A DNA stretch of 64,000 bases from an uncultured Pelagibacteraceae bacterium (GCA_902628275.1 CACOMI010000003.1:107990-171989), one strand, 5' to 3'; shown: positions 50,530 through 60,075, counted from the stretch's first letter. Program-made: numbers and translations. The notes: generated from the letters alone by a model not told the origin.

Positions 50530-51489
50530 ATGAAGAAAGAAAAAAATAAAAATCCAATTCAGCCAGCTGATGGAACCAAGGTTCCCAGATTTGCTGGTCC
50601 AAGTACATTTGCAAGGTTACCTGAATTAAGAGATGTGGAAAGTTGTGATATTGCAATTGTTGGTATCCCCTTTGATGCTGGTACAAGTTATAGACCTGGA
50701 GCAAGATTTGGTCCTCAAAGCATAAGACAAGCTTCAAGGCATTTAAGAACTAATTATCATCCAAATTATGATGTTGAACCGTTTAAGATTCAGCAAGTTG
50801 CTGATGCTGGTGATATTTCTTGTAATCCATTTAATATTGACGAAGCAATTAAACAAATTGAAGTAGGTGCAACAGATTTATTAAATAAGGTAGGAGGAAT
50901 TATTAGTTTAGGAGGAGATCATACCATAGCAGTGCCTTTGTTGAGAGCAATTAATAAAAAAAACAAAGGTCCTGTTTCTTTAGTACATTTTGATGCTCAC
51001 TTAGATACGTGGGACACATATTTTGGAGCTCCCTATACTCATGGAACTCCATTCAGGAGAGCTAGAGAGGAAGGTTTATTTTTAGATGATGCATCAATGC
51101 ATGTTGGTATTAGGGGCCCACTTTACAGTAGAGACGATCTTAAGAATGACGAAAGTTTTGGATTTAAAATAATTCATTGTGACGAATTTCAAACAGAAGG
51201 AACAGATAAAATTGCTGAAAGAATTAGAAAAAGAGTAGGAGATAATCCTCTTTATTTATCTATAGATATTGATGTATTAGATCCAGCCTACGCACCAGGC
51301 ACAGGAACACCTGAAATTGCTGGTATGACCACTAGAGAAATAGTAAATGTTTTAAGAGGTTTGTCAGGATTAAATTTAGTTTCTGCTGATGTGGTAGAAG
51401 TCTCGCCTGCTTACGATCATGCTGAAGTAACTTCTTTAGCCGCTGCAACAATAGTTTATGAACTTACAAATCTATTTGCAAAATCATAA
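50530..51489 (+). CDS. Ureohydrolase (agmatinase/guanidinobutyrase-like)
   Basis: A 319-residue binuclear-manganese ureohydrolase. His131 (GGDH), Asp155, His157 and Asp159 (FDAHLD), and Asp246 and Asp248 (SIDIDVLDP) are the metal ligands. The loops RPGARFGP and HGTPFRRA match agmatinase, guanidinobutyrase and guanidinopropionase. It would release urea from a guanidino compound. An aldehyde dehydrogenase gene follows 20 bases later and an NCS1 permease gene after that, so a pathway from imported guanidino compound to amino-aldehyde acid is possible if a transaminase acts in between. Confidence 0.88.
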   Translation: MKKEKNKNPIQPADGTKVPRFAGPSTFARLPELRDVESCDIAIVGIPFDAGTSYRPGARFGPQSIRQASRHLRTNYHPNYDVEPFKIQQVADAGDISCNPFNIDEAIKQIEVGATDLLNKVGGIISLGGDHTIAVPLLRAINKKNKGPVSLVHFDAHLDTWDTYFGAPYTHGTPFRRAREEGLFLDDASMHVGIRGPLYSRDDLKNDESFGFKIIHCDEFQTEGTDKIAERIRKRVGDNPLYLSIDIDVLDPAYAPGTGTPEIAGMTTREIVNVLRGLSGLNLVSADVVEVSPAYDHAEVTSLAAATIVYELTNLFAKS

Positions 51490-51509
51490 AGAAAGGATAA
51501 CTTTAAAAT

Positions 51510-52946
51510 ATGTTAAATAAAAAAAATTTTTATATTAATGGAGAATGGGTTGCACCAAATAGTTCTGAAGAAATTAAAGTAATCGATCCAGCAACAGAGC
51601 AAAATTGTGCTGTAATTACTTTAGGAAATAAAGCAGATGTTGATTTAGCAGTTAGTGCAGCAAAAGATGCTTATGAATCTTGGGCCTTTTCTTCTAAAGA
51701 AGAAAGAATTGGATTATTAGAAAAACTTTATGAAAACTACAAGAAAAGATGGGCAGACATTGCAGAAGCCATAACTCTTGAAATGGGTGCTCCAAAAGAT
51801 TTTGCAACAAAATTACAAGCAGGTACAGGAGCAAGTCACATTAAATCTTTTATAAGATATTTAAAAAACTTTGAATTTGAAAAACCATTAGGTGAACACG
51901 CTCCTAATCAAAGACTAATTTATGAGCCAAAAGGTGTTTGTGCATTAATTACCCCATGGAATTGGCCAATGAATCAAGTGTGTTTAAAAGTAATGCCAGC
52001 AATTGCATCAGGATGTACGATGGTTTTAAAACCATCAGAGTTAGCGCCACTATCCTCAATGATACTTGCTGAAATTATTGATGAAGTAAAGTTTCCAAAA
52101 GGAGTATTTAATCTAGTTAATGGTGATGGAGCAACTACAGGTGATGCATTAACTAGTCACCCTGATATTAATATGATTTCTTTTACAGGATCAACAAGGG
52201 CAGGAGCTCTAATTTCACAGAATGCCGCTAGAGATTTTAAAAGAGTAAGTTTAGAATTAGGTGGAAAAGGCGCAAATATAATTTTTAAAGATGCTGATCC
52301 AGAAGCTATAGAAAGAGGTGCTTTAAGATGTTTCAGAAATTCAGGACAATCTTGTAATGCACCAACTAGAATGTTAGTTGAAAAATCAATGTACGATGAG
52401 GCTATTGAGAGATTAAAAAAATATACTGAAAATTTTGAAGTTGGTGATCCTAAAAAAGAAGGAGAACATATAGGTCCAGTTATTTCAGAGACACAATATA
52501 ACAAAATACAAACCTTAATCCAAAAAGGTATTGACGAGGGTGCAAAATTAGTTGCTGGAGGCACTGGTAAACCAGATGGATTAGATAAAGGTTATTTTGT
52601 TAAACCAACTGTGTTTGCAGATGTTAATAACGATATGGAAGTTGCAAGAACAGAAATTTTTGGACCTGTTTTATCTGTAATTCCATTTGAAACAGAAGAA
52701 GATGCAATAAAAATTGCTAACGATACTGATTATGGATTAACAAACTATATCCAAACTAAAGATTCACAAAAAGTACAAAGAGTTGCAAGAAAATTAAGAT
52801 CTGGGATGGTTGATGTAAATGGAGCAGGAATTGCAGTTGATGCACCATTTGGTGGTTTTAAACATTCAGGAATAGGTAGAGAAGCAGGTGAACATGGCCT
52901 TGAAGAATTTTTAGAAGTAAAAGCAGTAGGCGGGTGGAGCAATTAG
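51510..52946 (+). CDS. NAD(P)-dependent aldehyde dehydrogenase
   Basis: A 478-residue aldehyde dehydrogenase with Asn151, Glu249 and Cys282 in the standard motifs (TPWNWP, LELGGKGAN, GQSCNAPT). It is a close-looking paralogue of the enzyme near 37-38.5 kb over its whole length. It is placed directly after a ureohydrolase. GAAAGGA lies before the ATG. The substrate might be an aldehyde derived from a guanidino acid or a polyamine; this is context only. Confidence 0.88.
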   Translation: MLNKKNFYINGEWVAPNSSEEIKVIDPATEQNCAVITLGNKADVDLAVSAAKDAYESWAFSSKEERIGLLEKLYENYKKRWADIAEAITLEMGAPKDFATKLQAGTGASHIKSFIRYLKNFEFEKPLGEHAPNQRLIYEPKGVCALITPWNWPMNQVCLKVMPAIASGCTMVLKPSELAPLSSMILAEIIDEVKFPKGVFNLVNGDGATTGDALTSHPDINMISFTGSTRAGALISQNAARDFKRVSLELGGKGANIIFKDADPEAIERGALRCFRNSGQSCNAPTRMLVEKSMYDEAIERLKKYTENFEVGDPKKEGEHIGPVISETQYNKIQTLIQKGIDEGAKLVAGGTGKPDGLDKGYFVKPTVFADVNNDMEVARTEIFGPVLSVIPFETEEDAIKIANDTDYGLTNYIQTKDSQKVQRVARKLRSGMVDVNGAGIAVDAPFGGFKHSGIGREAGEHGLEEFLEVKAVGGWSN

Positions 52947-53036
52947 CTTAAATTATCATAAAAAAAAGGTAGCTTTTTTACGCTCATTTTAGGTTTTATC
53001 TTTGTTATTTTATTTACACAACATTTCAAAGTACTA

Positions 53037-53082
53037 CTGTTCTAATTTTATATTAGATAACAGGTTTAAATTTTCTTAAACC
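53037..53082 (+). ncRNA. Two adjacent stem-loops in the leader of the NCS1 permease gene
   Basis: CTGTT-TCTAAT (53037-53047) pairs with ATTAGA-T-AACAG (53053-53064), giving an 11-pair stem with one bulged base and a five-base loop. It is followed at once by GTTTAA (53065-53070) pairing with TTAAAC (53077-53082). The ribosome site AAAGGAG follows about ten bases later. The lack of a T run after either stem argues against a terminator. It may be a small regulatory RNA structure. No known riboswitch class was recognised. Confidence 0.4.
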
Positions 53083-53102
53083 ATAACAAAAAGGAGATCA
53101 AA

Positions 53103-54551
53103 ATGAGTAGATCGTCGAAGCTTTACAATTCTGACTTAGCACCGACTCCAGCTAATAAAAAGAATTGGGGCTGGTTTGAAATCTTTAACGTGTGGGCAAA
53201 TGATGTTCAAAGTTTATTTGGTTATACTTTAGCTGCATCTTTATTTTTAGCGTCAGGATTAAATGGTTGGGCTGTATTTGCAGCACTTATTCTTGCAGGA
53301 TTTTTTATAATGTGGCTTGTAAATTTATCAGGAAAACCGAGTGTAAAACATGGAATTCCTTATCCAGTATTTGCTCGTGTCAGCATGGGTGTTTTTGGAG
53401 CAAACTTTCCAGCAATGGCCAGAGGCCTTGTTGCTATGTTTTGGTATGGAGCTCAAACTTATGCAGCATCAACGGCTGTAGCACTTTTAATAACTGGAAT
53501 TACAGGTATGGAAGGTGAAGTTATGTTTCTTGGTATGACAGGTGTAATGTGGGTTTCATTTATATTTGTATCAGCATTCCAAGTTTACTTATTTTGGCAA
53601 GGTGTAGATCTTGTTAAACGTTTCTTAAACTTTGCAGGTCCTGCAGTTTACGCTGTAATGATATTGTTAATGATAGTTATATGGGCTAAAGCAGGTGGTG
53701 GATTATTCTCTGAAGTTGGAACTATATTTTCTGGTGGTGAAAGATCTGGTGGTTTTGAAGGTTTAGGATCTTTCGGAGCATTCCTAGCAGTATTTTCGAT
53801 TATGGTTGGATATTTTGCAGCTGTAGTAATAAATTTTGGTGATTTTGCAAGATTTGTTAAAAATGAAGATGAAATGAAAAAAGGTAATTTATGGGGATTA
53901 GTAGGAAATGTTGTTCTATTCTCTTTCATTACTTTAATGATCACTGGTGGTACAATTGCAATTTTTGGTGAATATGTTGCAAGTCCAACAGATATGGTTG
54001 CAAAAGTTGACAATTTAGGACTTACAATAATTGCTGCATTTGCTTTTTTTGCTGCAACTGTTGGTATTAATATGGTAGCTAACTTTATACCTCCAGCATA
54101 TGACCTTGCTAATTTAATTCCAAGTAAAATCAATTTTAGAATTGGTGGATTAATTACCGCTGGTTTTGGTTTTGTAATTGGAGGTATGTGGGTTGCTGTT
54201 ATTACTCAAATGGGATTATTTCCATTTGTTAATACACTTGGAGCTATTTTAGCTCCAGTTTTTGGTATTATGATTGTTGACTATTATATTATTAAAAAGG
54301 AACAACTTGATGTTGAAGCTCTATTTGATGATAGTTCAAATGCAAAATATCATTATAACGGAGGATTTAACCGTAAAGCAATTTTAGCCTGGATACTTTC
54401 AGGATATATTGCAGTTGGAACAGTTTGGCCAAATATTTTGGTTTTGGGTCTTGGAGATTTCTTCGCTAATTTAGGTGGAGGAGGAGGATATGCGTGGATA
54501 ATTGGAGCATCATTAGGTGCTGTTGTCCATTTAGTTATATCAAAAAGATAA
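53103..54551 (+). CDS. NCS1-family nucleobase:cation symporter-like permease
   Basis: A 482-residue permease with about twelve helices. NKKNWGWFEIFNVWANDVQSLFGY (about residues 19-42) and VKHGIPYPVFARVSMGVFGANFPA are characteristic of the NCS1 group (cytosine, allantoin, hydantoin, thiamine and similar uptake). It is preceded by a 156-base leader with two stem-loops and a good AAAGGAG site, so it has its own control. Neighbouring ureohydrolase and aldehyde dehydrogenase genes suggest a nitrogen-rich substrate. Confidence 0.85.
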   Translation: MSRSSKLYNSDLAPTPANKKNWGWFEIFNVWANDVQSLFGYTLAASLFLASGLNGWAVFAALILAGFFIMWLVNLSGKPSVKHGIPYPVFARVSMGVFGANFPAMARGLVAMFWYGAQTYAASTAVALLITGITGMEGEVMFLGMTGVMWVSFIFVSAFQVYLFWQGVDLVKRFLNFAGPAVYAVMILLMIVIWAKAGGGLFSEVGTIFSGGERSGGFEGLGSFGAFLAVFSIMVGYFAAVVINFGDFARFVKNEDEMKKGNLWGLVGNVVLFSFITLMITGGTIAIFGEYVASPTDMVAKVDNLGLTIIAAFAFFAATVGINMVANFIPPAYDLANLIPSKINFRIGGLITAGFGFVIGGMWVAVITQMGLFPFVNTLGAILAPVFGIMIVDYYIIKKEQLDVEALFDDSSNAKYHYNGGFNRKAILAWILSGYIAVGTVWPNILVLGLGDFFANLGGGGGYAWIIGASLGAVVHLVISKR

Positions 54552-54577
54552 CAATTAAACTCTAACTTAGTTATAAT

Positions 54578-54608
54578 AAACCCGCTGCAATTTTGCAGCG
54601 GGTTTTTT
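54578..54608. terminator. Bidirectional rho-independent terminator
   Basis: AAACCCGCTGCAA (54578-54590) pairs with TTGCAGCGGGTTT (54593-54605), ending in a T run. Read on the other strand the A run supplies a weaker tail. It separates the convergent NCS1 permease and ArgE-like genes. Confidence 0.92.
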
Positions 54609-55801
54609 TATATCGATTTTGCTCTTATACCATCAAGTAATTTTAGACATTTTTTTAGCTCATCTAAAATAATAAATTCATCAATTTTATGAGCTTGCTC
54701 AATTGAACCAGGTCCACAAACAACTGTACTAATTCCTATTTCTTGAAATAAACCTGCCTCAGTACCAAATGAAACCACTTGTCTTGAGTTATCGCCAGTT
54801 AAGCTAGATATCAATTCACAAGCTTCTGACTTTTCTTCCCTATCAAAACCAACTATCTCACCTATAATTTCTTTTTCAATTGATGAATTAGGATAGATTT
54901 TTTTCATATCAGGTAACAAAATTTCATTTGCATATTTATCTAATTCTTGATTTAAATAAATTGCATCATCTTTCACAACAGGTCTGGTTTCCCAATTAAC
55001 GTGACATTTATCTGCTATTACATTATGAGCTATGCCTCCAAATATACCTCCAATAGATAAAGTAGAATGAGGAGGATCAAATATTGAATCTTTTGGGACT
55101 CTTTCTTTAAGTTTTTCTCTTAGCTCTATTAATTTGTTCACATATCTAGAAGCATATTCAACAGCACTTACTCCTTTGTGAGGAGTTGAACTATGTCCAG
55201 CTAAACCTTTAAAATATGTTGTGTATTCATAACATCCTTTGTGAGCATCGATAATTTTCATATTAGTTGGTTCACCAACAATACAAATTCCATCTTTAAT
55301 ATTTCTTTTCTTTAGCTCTCTAATAAGTATAGGAGCTCCTTGACAAGCAGTCTCTTCATCAAAAGTAAAAGAAAAATGAATATCTCTATCAAGATTTGAT
55401 TTAGAATAAATTGGTGCAAAGGCCAAAGCACATGCAATGAAACCTTTCATATCACAAGATCCTCTTCCATAAAGTTTATTGTCTTTAATAGTTGCAACGA
55501 AAGGATCAGTTGCCCATCCCTTAGACACAGGAACAACATCAGTGTGTCCTGATAAAATTATTGATTTTTTATCGCTAAAATTTTTTGCCTTAATAGTAGC
55601 AAATAAATTAACTCTTTTTTTATGATCATCAAAAGTTCTAAAAGATGTAGCACCTAGATTTTTTAAAATATTATCGCAATAATCAATTAGAGAATTATTA
55701 TCCTCTCCTGAAATTGTTTTAAAGCTAATTAAGTCAGTTAATATTTTAATTGAATTTTTGAATAATAGTTCCGAATTATTTTCTGTACTCATATTTTTCA
55801 T
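54608..55801 (-). CDS. argE: M20-family deacetylase, acetylornithine deacetylase (ArgE)-like
   Basis: A 397-residue two-zinc M20 hydrolase. It has His86 and Asp88 (SGHTDVVP), bridging Asp117 (GRGSCDMKG) and catalytic Glu149/zinc ligand Glu150 (DEETACQG). GTEAGLFQEIGI and PGSIEQAHKIDEF are typical of ArgE. It removes an acetyl group from N-acetylornithine or a similar amino acid. TATAAT on the minus strand (55804-55809) sits so close to the first ATG that translation may really begin at the fourth codon (ATG at 55790-55792). Confidence 0.83.
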   Translation of the reverse strand: MKNMSTENNSELLFKNSIKILTDLISFKTISGEDNNSLIDYCDNILKNLGATSFRTFDDHKKRVNLFATIKAKNFSDKKSIILSGHTDVVPVSKGWATDPFVATIKDNKLYGRGSCDMKGFIACALAFAPIYSKSNLDRDIHFSFTFDEETACQGAPILIRELKKRNIKDGICIVGEPTNMKIIDAHKGCYEYTTYFKGLAGHSSTPHKGVSAVEYASRYVNKLIELREKLKERVPKDSIFDPPHSTLSIGGIFGGIAHNVIADKCHVNWETRPVVKDDAIYLNQELDKYANEILLPDMKKIYPNSSIEKEIIGEIVGFDREEKSEACELISSLTGDNSRQVVSFGTEAGLFQEIGISTVVCGPGSIEQAHKIDEFIILDELKKCLKLLDGIRAKSI

Positions 55802-55819
55802 GCATTATATAGTAATAAT

Positions 55820-56161
55820 ATGAAAGAACAAATTACGTATGATATTTTTGATAAAGTTGACATTAGAGTTGGTACAGTTATTTCAGTAAAAAAAAATGAA
55901 AAAGCTAGAAAACCTTCTTTAGTTGTTGAAGTAGATTTTGGAAAAGAAATTGGTATTAGACAATCTTCTGCCCAAATTACTCACTATTATAATGAAGAAA
56001 ATCTTAAAGGAAAACAAGTAATAGGTGTTTGTAATTTTCCAGAGAAAAATATAGCTGGTGTAGTTTCTCAAGTACTTATTCTTGGCTCAATAGACAAGGA
56101 GGGCAAAGTAATTTTGGTTCATCCGTCTCAAAAATCTGAGAATGGTTTACCTATAGCATAG
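55820..56161 (+). CDS. csaA: tRNA-binding-domain protein (CsaA-like)
   Basis: A 113-residue single EMAP-II/tRNA-binding OB-fold protein: FDKVDIRVGTVISV at the start, RQSSAQITHYYN in the middle and VVSQVLILGS near the end. CsaA is a small dimeric protein with tRNA-binding and proposed chaperone roles. Only 18 bases separate its start from that of the divergent ArgE-like gene. Two bases separate it from the LysE-type gene. Confidence 0.85.
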   Translation: MKEQITYDIFDKVDIRVGTVISVKKNEKARKPSLVVEVDFGKEIGIRQSSAQITHYYNEENLKGKQVIGVCNFPEKNIAGVVSQVLILGSIDKEGKVILVHPSQKSENGLPIA

Positions 56162-56163
56162 AA

Positions 56164-56757
56164 ATGCATCCAGAAATTTTATCGATAACATTATTTGGTA
56201 TTGTGGCCGCTTATTCTCCTGGGCCAAATAATTTTGTAGCATTTTATTCCGGATTTAATTTTGGTATTACAAGAACCCTACCACATATAATTGGAGTTAC
56301 TTTAGGTTTTCCATTTTTGTTATTATGTGTAGCCTTAGGTTTAATAAATGTTTTTAAACTTTATCCATTAATTCAAGAAATATTAAAATATCTTGGAACA
56401 TTATTTTTAATTTACTTGGCATATAAAATTTCTTTTTCTAATTCTCAAAATGAAGAAAACAAAAATAAAAATCCTGTAAAATTTATAGAAACATTTGTTT
56501 TTCAATTTTTAAATCCAAAAGCAGTTATTGCCTCGATTATAATTGTATCAACATACATTAAAGTAGGAGAAAATTTTGTAAGCTACACGACTCAAATTGT
56601 TATATTAGCTCTTTTAGTTTCGGTAACGAGTATTACATTATGGACATTTTTAGGTAAATTCTTTAGGAAATTCGCGACAAATCAGAAATTTATTAATTAT
56701 TTTAATTATGTTATGTCACTGCTTCTTTTATTGAGCATACTAACTTTTTATTTATAA
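56164..56757 (+). CDS. LysE/RhtB-family exporter
   Basis: A 197-residue, six-helix protein. The N-terminal motif AAYSPGPNNFVAF (about residues 15-27) is the LysE/RhtB signature, and FQFLNPKAVIA (about 114-124) is the second conserved patch. It exports amino acids or related compounds. It lies between csaA and aconitase genes with spacers of one or two bases, so it is co-transcribed; its substrate is not known. Confidence 0.86.
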   Translation: MHPEILSITLFGIVAAYSPGPNNFVAFYSGFNFGITRTLPHIIGVTLGFPFLLLCVALGLINVFKLYPLIQEILKYLGTLFLIYLAYKISFSNSQNEENKNKNPVKFIETFVFQFLNPKAVIASIIIVSTYIKVGENFVSYTTQIVILALLVSVTSITLWTFLGKFFRKFATNQKFINYFNYVMSLLLLLSILTFYL

Positions 56758-56758
56758 C

Positions 56759-59428
56759 ATGAAACCGGGAAACAAAAATTCTTATAATTCACTTAAAAAA
56801 ATTACTATAGATGGTAACGGTTTTAAATATTATTCTTTATCTGAAGCTGAAAAAAATGGTCTAAATGGCGTAAGCAAACTTCCTAAATCTCTTAAAGTTT
56901 TGCTAGAAAATTTATTAAGATATGAAGATGACTTAAGTGTTACTAAATCTCAAATAGAAGCGATTAAAAATTGGCTTAAAACAAAAAAATCCAAAACTGA
57001 AATAGCATATAGACCTGCAAGAGTGCTTCTTCAAGATTATACTGGGATTCCAGCAGTGGCTGATCTTGCTGCAATGCGCGAAGCTGTAAAAGATAAAAAT
57101 AAAGATCCTAATACTATCAACCCATTATCTGCTGTTGATCTTGTTATCGATCATTCAGTACAGGTTGATCAGTCTGCTGGAACAGATTCTTTTGAAAAAA
57201 ATGTTGATATAGAATTTGAAAGAAATGGAGAAAGATACTCGTTTTTAAAATGGGGGCAACAAGCATTTAATAATTTTAGAATAGTTCCACCTGGAACAGG
57301 AATTTGTCATCAAGTTAATTTAGAGTATTTATCTAAAGTTGTTTGGTCAGAAGAGTTTGAGGGAGATAAGTATCTTTTTCCAGATACTTTGGTTGGAACT
57401 GATAGTCATACAACAATGGTTAATGGTTTATCAGTTTTAGGCTGGGGTGTTGGAGGAATTGAGGCCGAAGCAGGTATGTTAGGTCAGCCAATATCAATGT
57501 TGATACCTGAGGTTATTGGTTTTGAGATGAAAAATAAAATGCCCGAAGGAACTACAGCAACTGATTTGGTTTTAACAGTTGTTAAAATGCTAAGAGATAA
57601 AGGAGTGGTAGGTAAGTTTGTTGAGTTTTATGGAGAAGGTTTAAAAAACTTAACTCTTGCTGATAGAGCAACTATTGCAAATATGGCTCCAGAATATGGT
57701 GCTACATGTGGTTTTTTTCCAATAGATGAAGAAACATTAAAATACTTAAAATTTTCAGGTAGAGATCAGCACATTGTAAGTGTTGTAGAAAATTATGCTA
57801 AAGAACAAGGATTATGGGCAAGTAATGATATAGAATTTACTGATATTATTTCATTAGATATGTCCACTGTAGTCCCAACTATTTCAGGACCAAAAAGACC
57901 TCAAGATAAAGTACCTTTAACTGATGCGCCTAGCTCTTTCAAAAAAGTATTACAGGAGTCTACAAATATAAATAAAAAAACAGTTTCAAAAGTAGCCGAC
58001 ACTGATTTTGATATCAAGGACGGTTCAATATTAATCGCAGCAATAACTTCTTGCACCAATACTTCTAACCCAAATGTTTTAATTGGAGCAGGACTTTTGG
58101 CAAAAAAAGCAATTGAAAAAGGTTTGCAAGTAAAACCTTGGGTAAAAACTTCTTTAGCACCTGGCTCTCAGGTTGTAACTGATTATTTAGAAAAAGCTGG
58201 ATTAAATACTTATTTAGATCAATTAGGATTTAATTTAGTTGGATATGGATGCACAACTTGTATTGGAAATTCAGGTCCACTACCTGAAAATATTGTAGAT
58301 GCAATTCAAAAAGAAAATATTTATGCTGTTTCGGTTTTATCAGGTAATAGAAATTTTGAGGGAAGAATTTCTCCGCATATTAAGGCAAACTATCTTGCTT
58401 CACCTCCACTTGTTGTTGCATATGCAATTGCTGGTCATATGGAAGTTGATTTATACAAGGATGCGCTGGGAGAAGATCAAGATGGAAAAGAAGTATATTT
58501 AAAAGATATTTGGCCTTCAAATAAGGAAATAGAAGATACTTTAAAAAAGTCACTTAATGCAGAGATGTTTATACAAAGATATTCAAATGTTTCTGAGGGT
58601 CCAGCTCAATGGCAAAAAATTAAAACTGATAAAAGTAGTATTTATAATTGGGATGAAGGATCTACATATGTTAAAAAACCTCCCTTCTTTGATTCTTTAA
58701 CAGATGAACCTGAAGGATTTAAAGAAATTAAGGACGCAAGACCATTATTAATTTTAGGTGACATGGTTACTACAGACCATATATCCCCAGCCGGAAGTAT
58801 TCAAAAGGATAGTCCAACAGGTGAATATTTTATGGAACATCAAATTTTGCCAAAAGATTATAATTCTTATGGATCAAGAAGGGGAAATCATGAAGTCATG
58901 ATGCGGGGTACTTTTGCAAATATAAGAATCCGAAATGAAATGGCGCCTGGAACAGAGGGTGGTTTTACAAAGTTATATCCAGAGGAAAAAGTTCTACCAA
59001 TTTATGATGCAGTAGTTGAATATAAAAAAAGGGGAACTGATTTAGTTGTGATTGGAGGAAAAGAATATGGTACAGGATCATCAAGAGATTGGGCAGCTAA
59101 AGGAACAAAATTATTGGGTATTAAATCAGTTTTAGCCGAGAGCTTTGAAAGAATTCATAGATCAAACTTAATCGGAATGGGAATATTACCTTTACAATTT
59201 ACCAATGATGTTAATAGAAAAAATCTTAAATTAATTGGTTCTGAATTATTTAGTATTGTAAATATAGAGAAGGGTGTAAATCCCTCAGACGACGTAACTG
59301 TTGAAATCAAATATGCCTCTGGTGAAATAAAAAAAATTAAAACTTTATGCAGAATTGATACAAAAAATGAATTAGAGTATTATAAAAATGGAGGTATTCT
59401 ACAGTACGTTTTAAGGAATATGATTTAG
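56759..59428 (+). CDS. acnA: Aconitate hydratase A
   Basis: An 889-residue aconitase of the AcnA/IRP1 type. Cluster ligands are Cys432 (TSCTNTS) and Cys498 and Cys501 (GCTTCIGNSG). LVGTDSHTTMVNGLSVLGWG is at about 212-230, and the C-terminal swivel domain carries GKEYGTGSSRDWAAKG. It isomerises citrate to isocitrate in the TCA cycle. Length is normal for the family. It begins one base after the LysE-type gene stop, giving an unusual three-gene group. Confidence 0.95.
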   Translation: MKPGNKNSYNSLKKITIDGNGFKYYSLSEAEKNGLNGVSKLPKSLKVLLENLLRYEDDLSVTKSQIEAIKNWLKTKKSKTEIAYRPARVLLQDYTGIPAVADLAAMREAVKDKNKDPNTINPLSAVDLVIDHSVQVDQSAGTDSFEKNVDIEFERNGERYSFLKWGQQAFNNFRIVPPGTGICHQVNLEYLSKVVWSEEFEGDKYLFPDTLVGTDSHTTMVNGLSVLGWGVGGIEAEAGMLGQPISMLIPEVIGFEMKNKMPEGTTATDLVLTVVKMLRDKGVVGKFVEFYGEGLKNLTLADRATIANMAPEYGATCGFFPIDEETLKYLKFSGRDQHIVSVVENYAKEQGLWASNDIEFTDIISLDMSTVVPTISGPKRPQDKVPLTDAPSSFKKVLQESTNINKKTVSKVADTDFDIKDGSILIAAITSCTNTSNPNVLIGAGLLAKKAIEKGLQVKPWVKTSLAPGSQVVTDYLEKAGLNTYLDQLGFNLVGYGCTTCIGNSGPLPENIVDAIQKENIYAVSVLSGNRNFEGRISPHIKANYLASPPLVVAYAIAGHMEVDLYKDALGEDQDGKEVYLKDIWPSNKEIEDTLKKSLNAEMFIQRYSNVSEGPAQWQKIKTDKSSIYNWDEGSTYVKKPPFFDSLTDEPEGFKEIKDARPLLILGDMVTTDHISPAGSIQKDSPTGEYFMEHQILPKDYNSYGSRRGNHEVMMRGTFANIRIRNEMAPGTEGGFTKLYPEEKVLPIYDAVVEYKKRGTDLVVIGGKEYGTGSSRDWAAKGTKLLGIKSVLAESFERIHRSNLIGMGILPLQFTNDVNRKNLKLIGSELFSIVNIEKGVNPSDDVTVEIKYASGEIKKIKTLCRIDTKNELEYYKNGGILQYVLRNMI

Positions 59429-59430
59429 TT

Positions 59431-60075
59431 ATGGACGAAGATTTATCAATTATAAATACTAATACAAGAAATGAAAAAATTAGGAACTTTTTTGTAAATA
59501 ATAAAATTAAATTAATATCAGGTATAATTACTTTAATTATTTTATTAATTGCTGTTTTTAGTTACGATAAATATTTAATAAATAAAAAAATAGAAATATC
59601 AGATAAATTTAATTCAATAACTATAGATTATTCTGAAAAAACAAAAGATCAAACTTCTAGAGCTTTAATTGAAATAATTAATAAAAAAGACCCAACTTAT
59701 TCACCATTATCACTTTACTTTATTATAGATAATAACCTTTTAACTGATCGGTCTAAAATAAATTCATTATTTGATTTACTAATAAAAGACACAACACTAG
59801 ACAATGAGATTAAAAATTTAATAATATATAAAAAAGCACTTTACAATGCAGATAATGCTCAAGAAAGTGATCTCTTAAAGATGTTAAATCCTCTAATTAA
59901 TTCAAAAAGTGTTTGGAAATCTCATTCATTGTATTTGATGGCTGAATACTTTTATGCAAATGATCAAAAGCAAAAAGCTAGGGAATTTTTCAATCAAATA
60001 ATAACTTTGGAAAATTCAAATCCAGATTTAAGACTACAAGCAGAGAAAAGATTGAATAGAGACTTGAGTGAATAA
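59431..60075 (+). CDS. YfgM-like membrane-anchored TPR protein
   Basis: A 214-residue protein with a cytoplasmic N-terminus, one transmembrane helix (about residues 32-50) and a helical periplasmic part with TPR-like pairs (SHSLYLMAEYFYANDQKQKA near the end). Its place just before a BamB-like gene is the usual context of YfgM, which helps periplasmic chaperone traffic at the translocon. It overlaps the BamB-like gene by eight bases. Sequence identity to YfgM cannot be judged here. Confidence 0.7.
   Translation: MDEDLSIINTNTRNEKIRNFFVNNKIKLISGIITLIILLIAVFSYDKYLINKKIEISDKFNSITIDYSEKTKDQTSRALIEIINKKDPTYSPLSLYFIIDNNLLTDRSKINSLFDLLIKDTTLDNEIKNLIIYKKALYNADNAQESDLLKMLNPLINSKSVWKSHSLYLMAEYFYANDQKQKAREFFNQIITLENSNPDLRLQAEKRLNRDLSE

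Noticed and set aside
52157..52564. 135-codon minus-strand frame inside the aldehyde dehydrogenase gene
   Set aside because: It is a shadow of a clearly conserved gene and has no motifs of its own.
53648..54133. 161-codon open frame on the minus strand inside the NCS1 gene
   Set aside because: It is antisense to conserved transmembrane sequence. Its composition (Ile, Pro, Thr rich) is what the reverse complement of membrane-protein codons gives.
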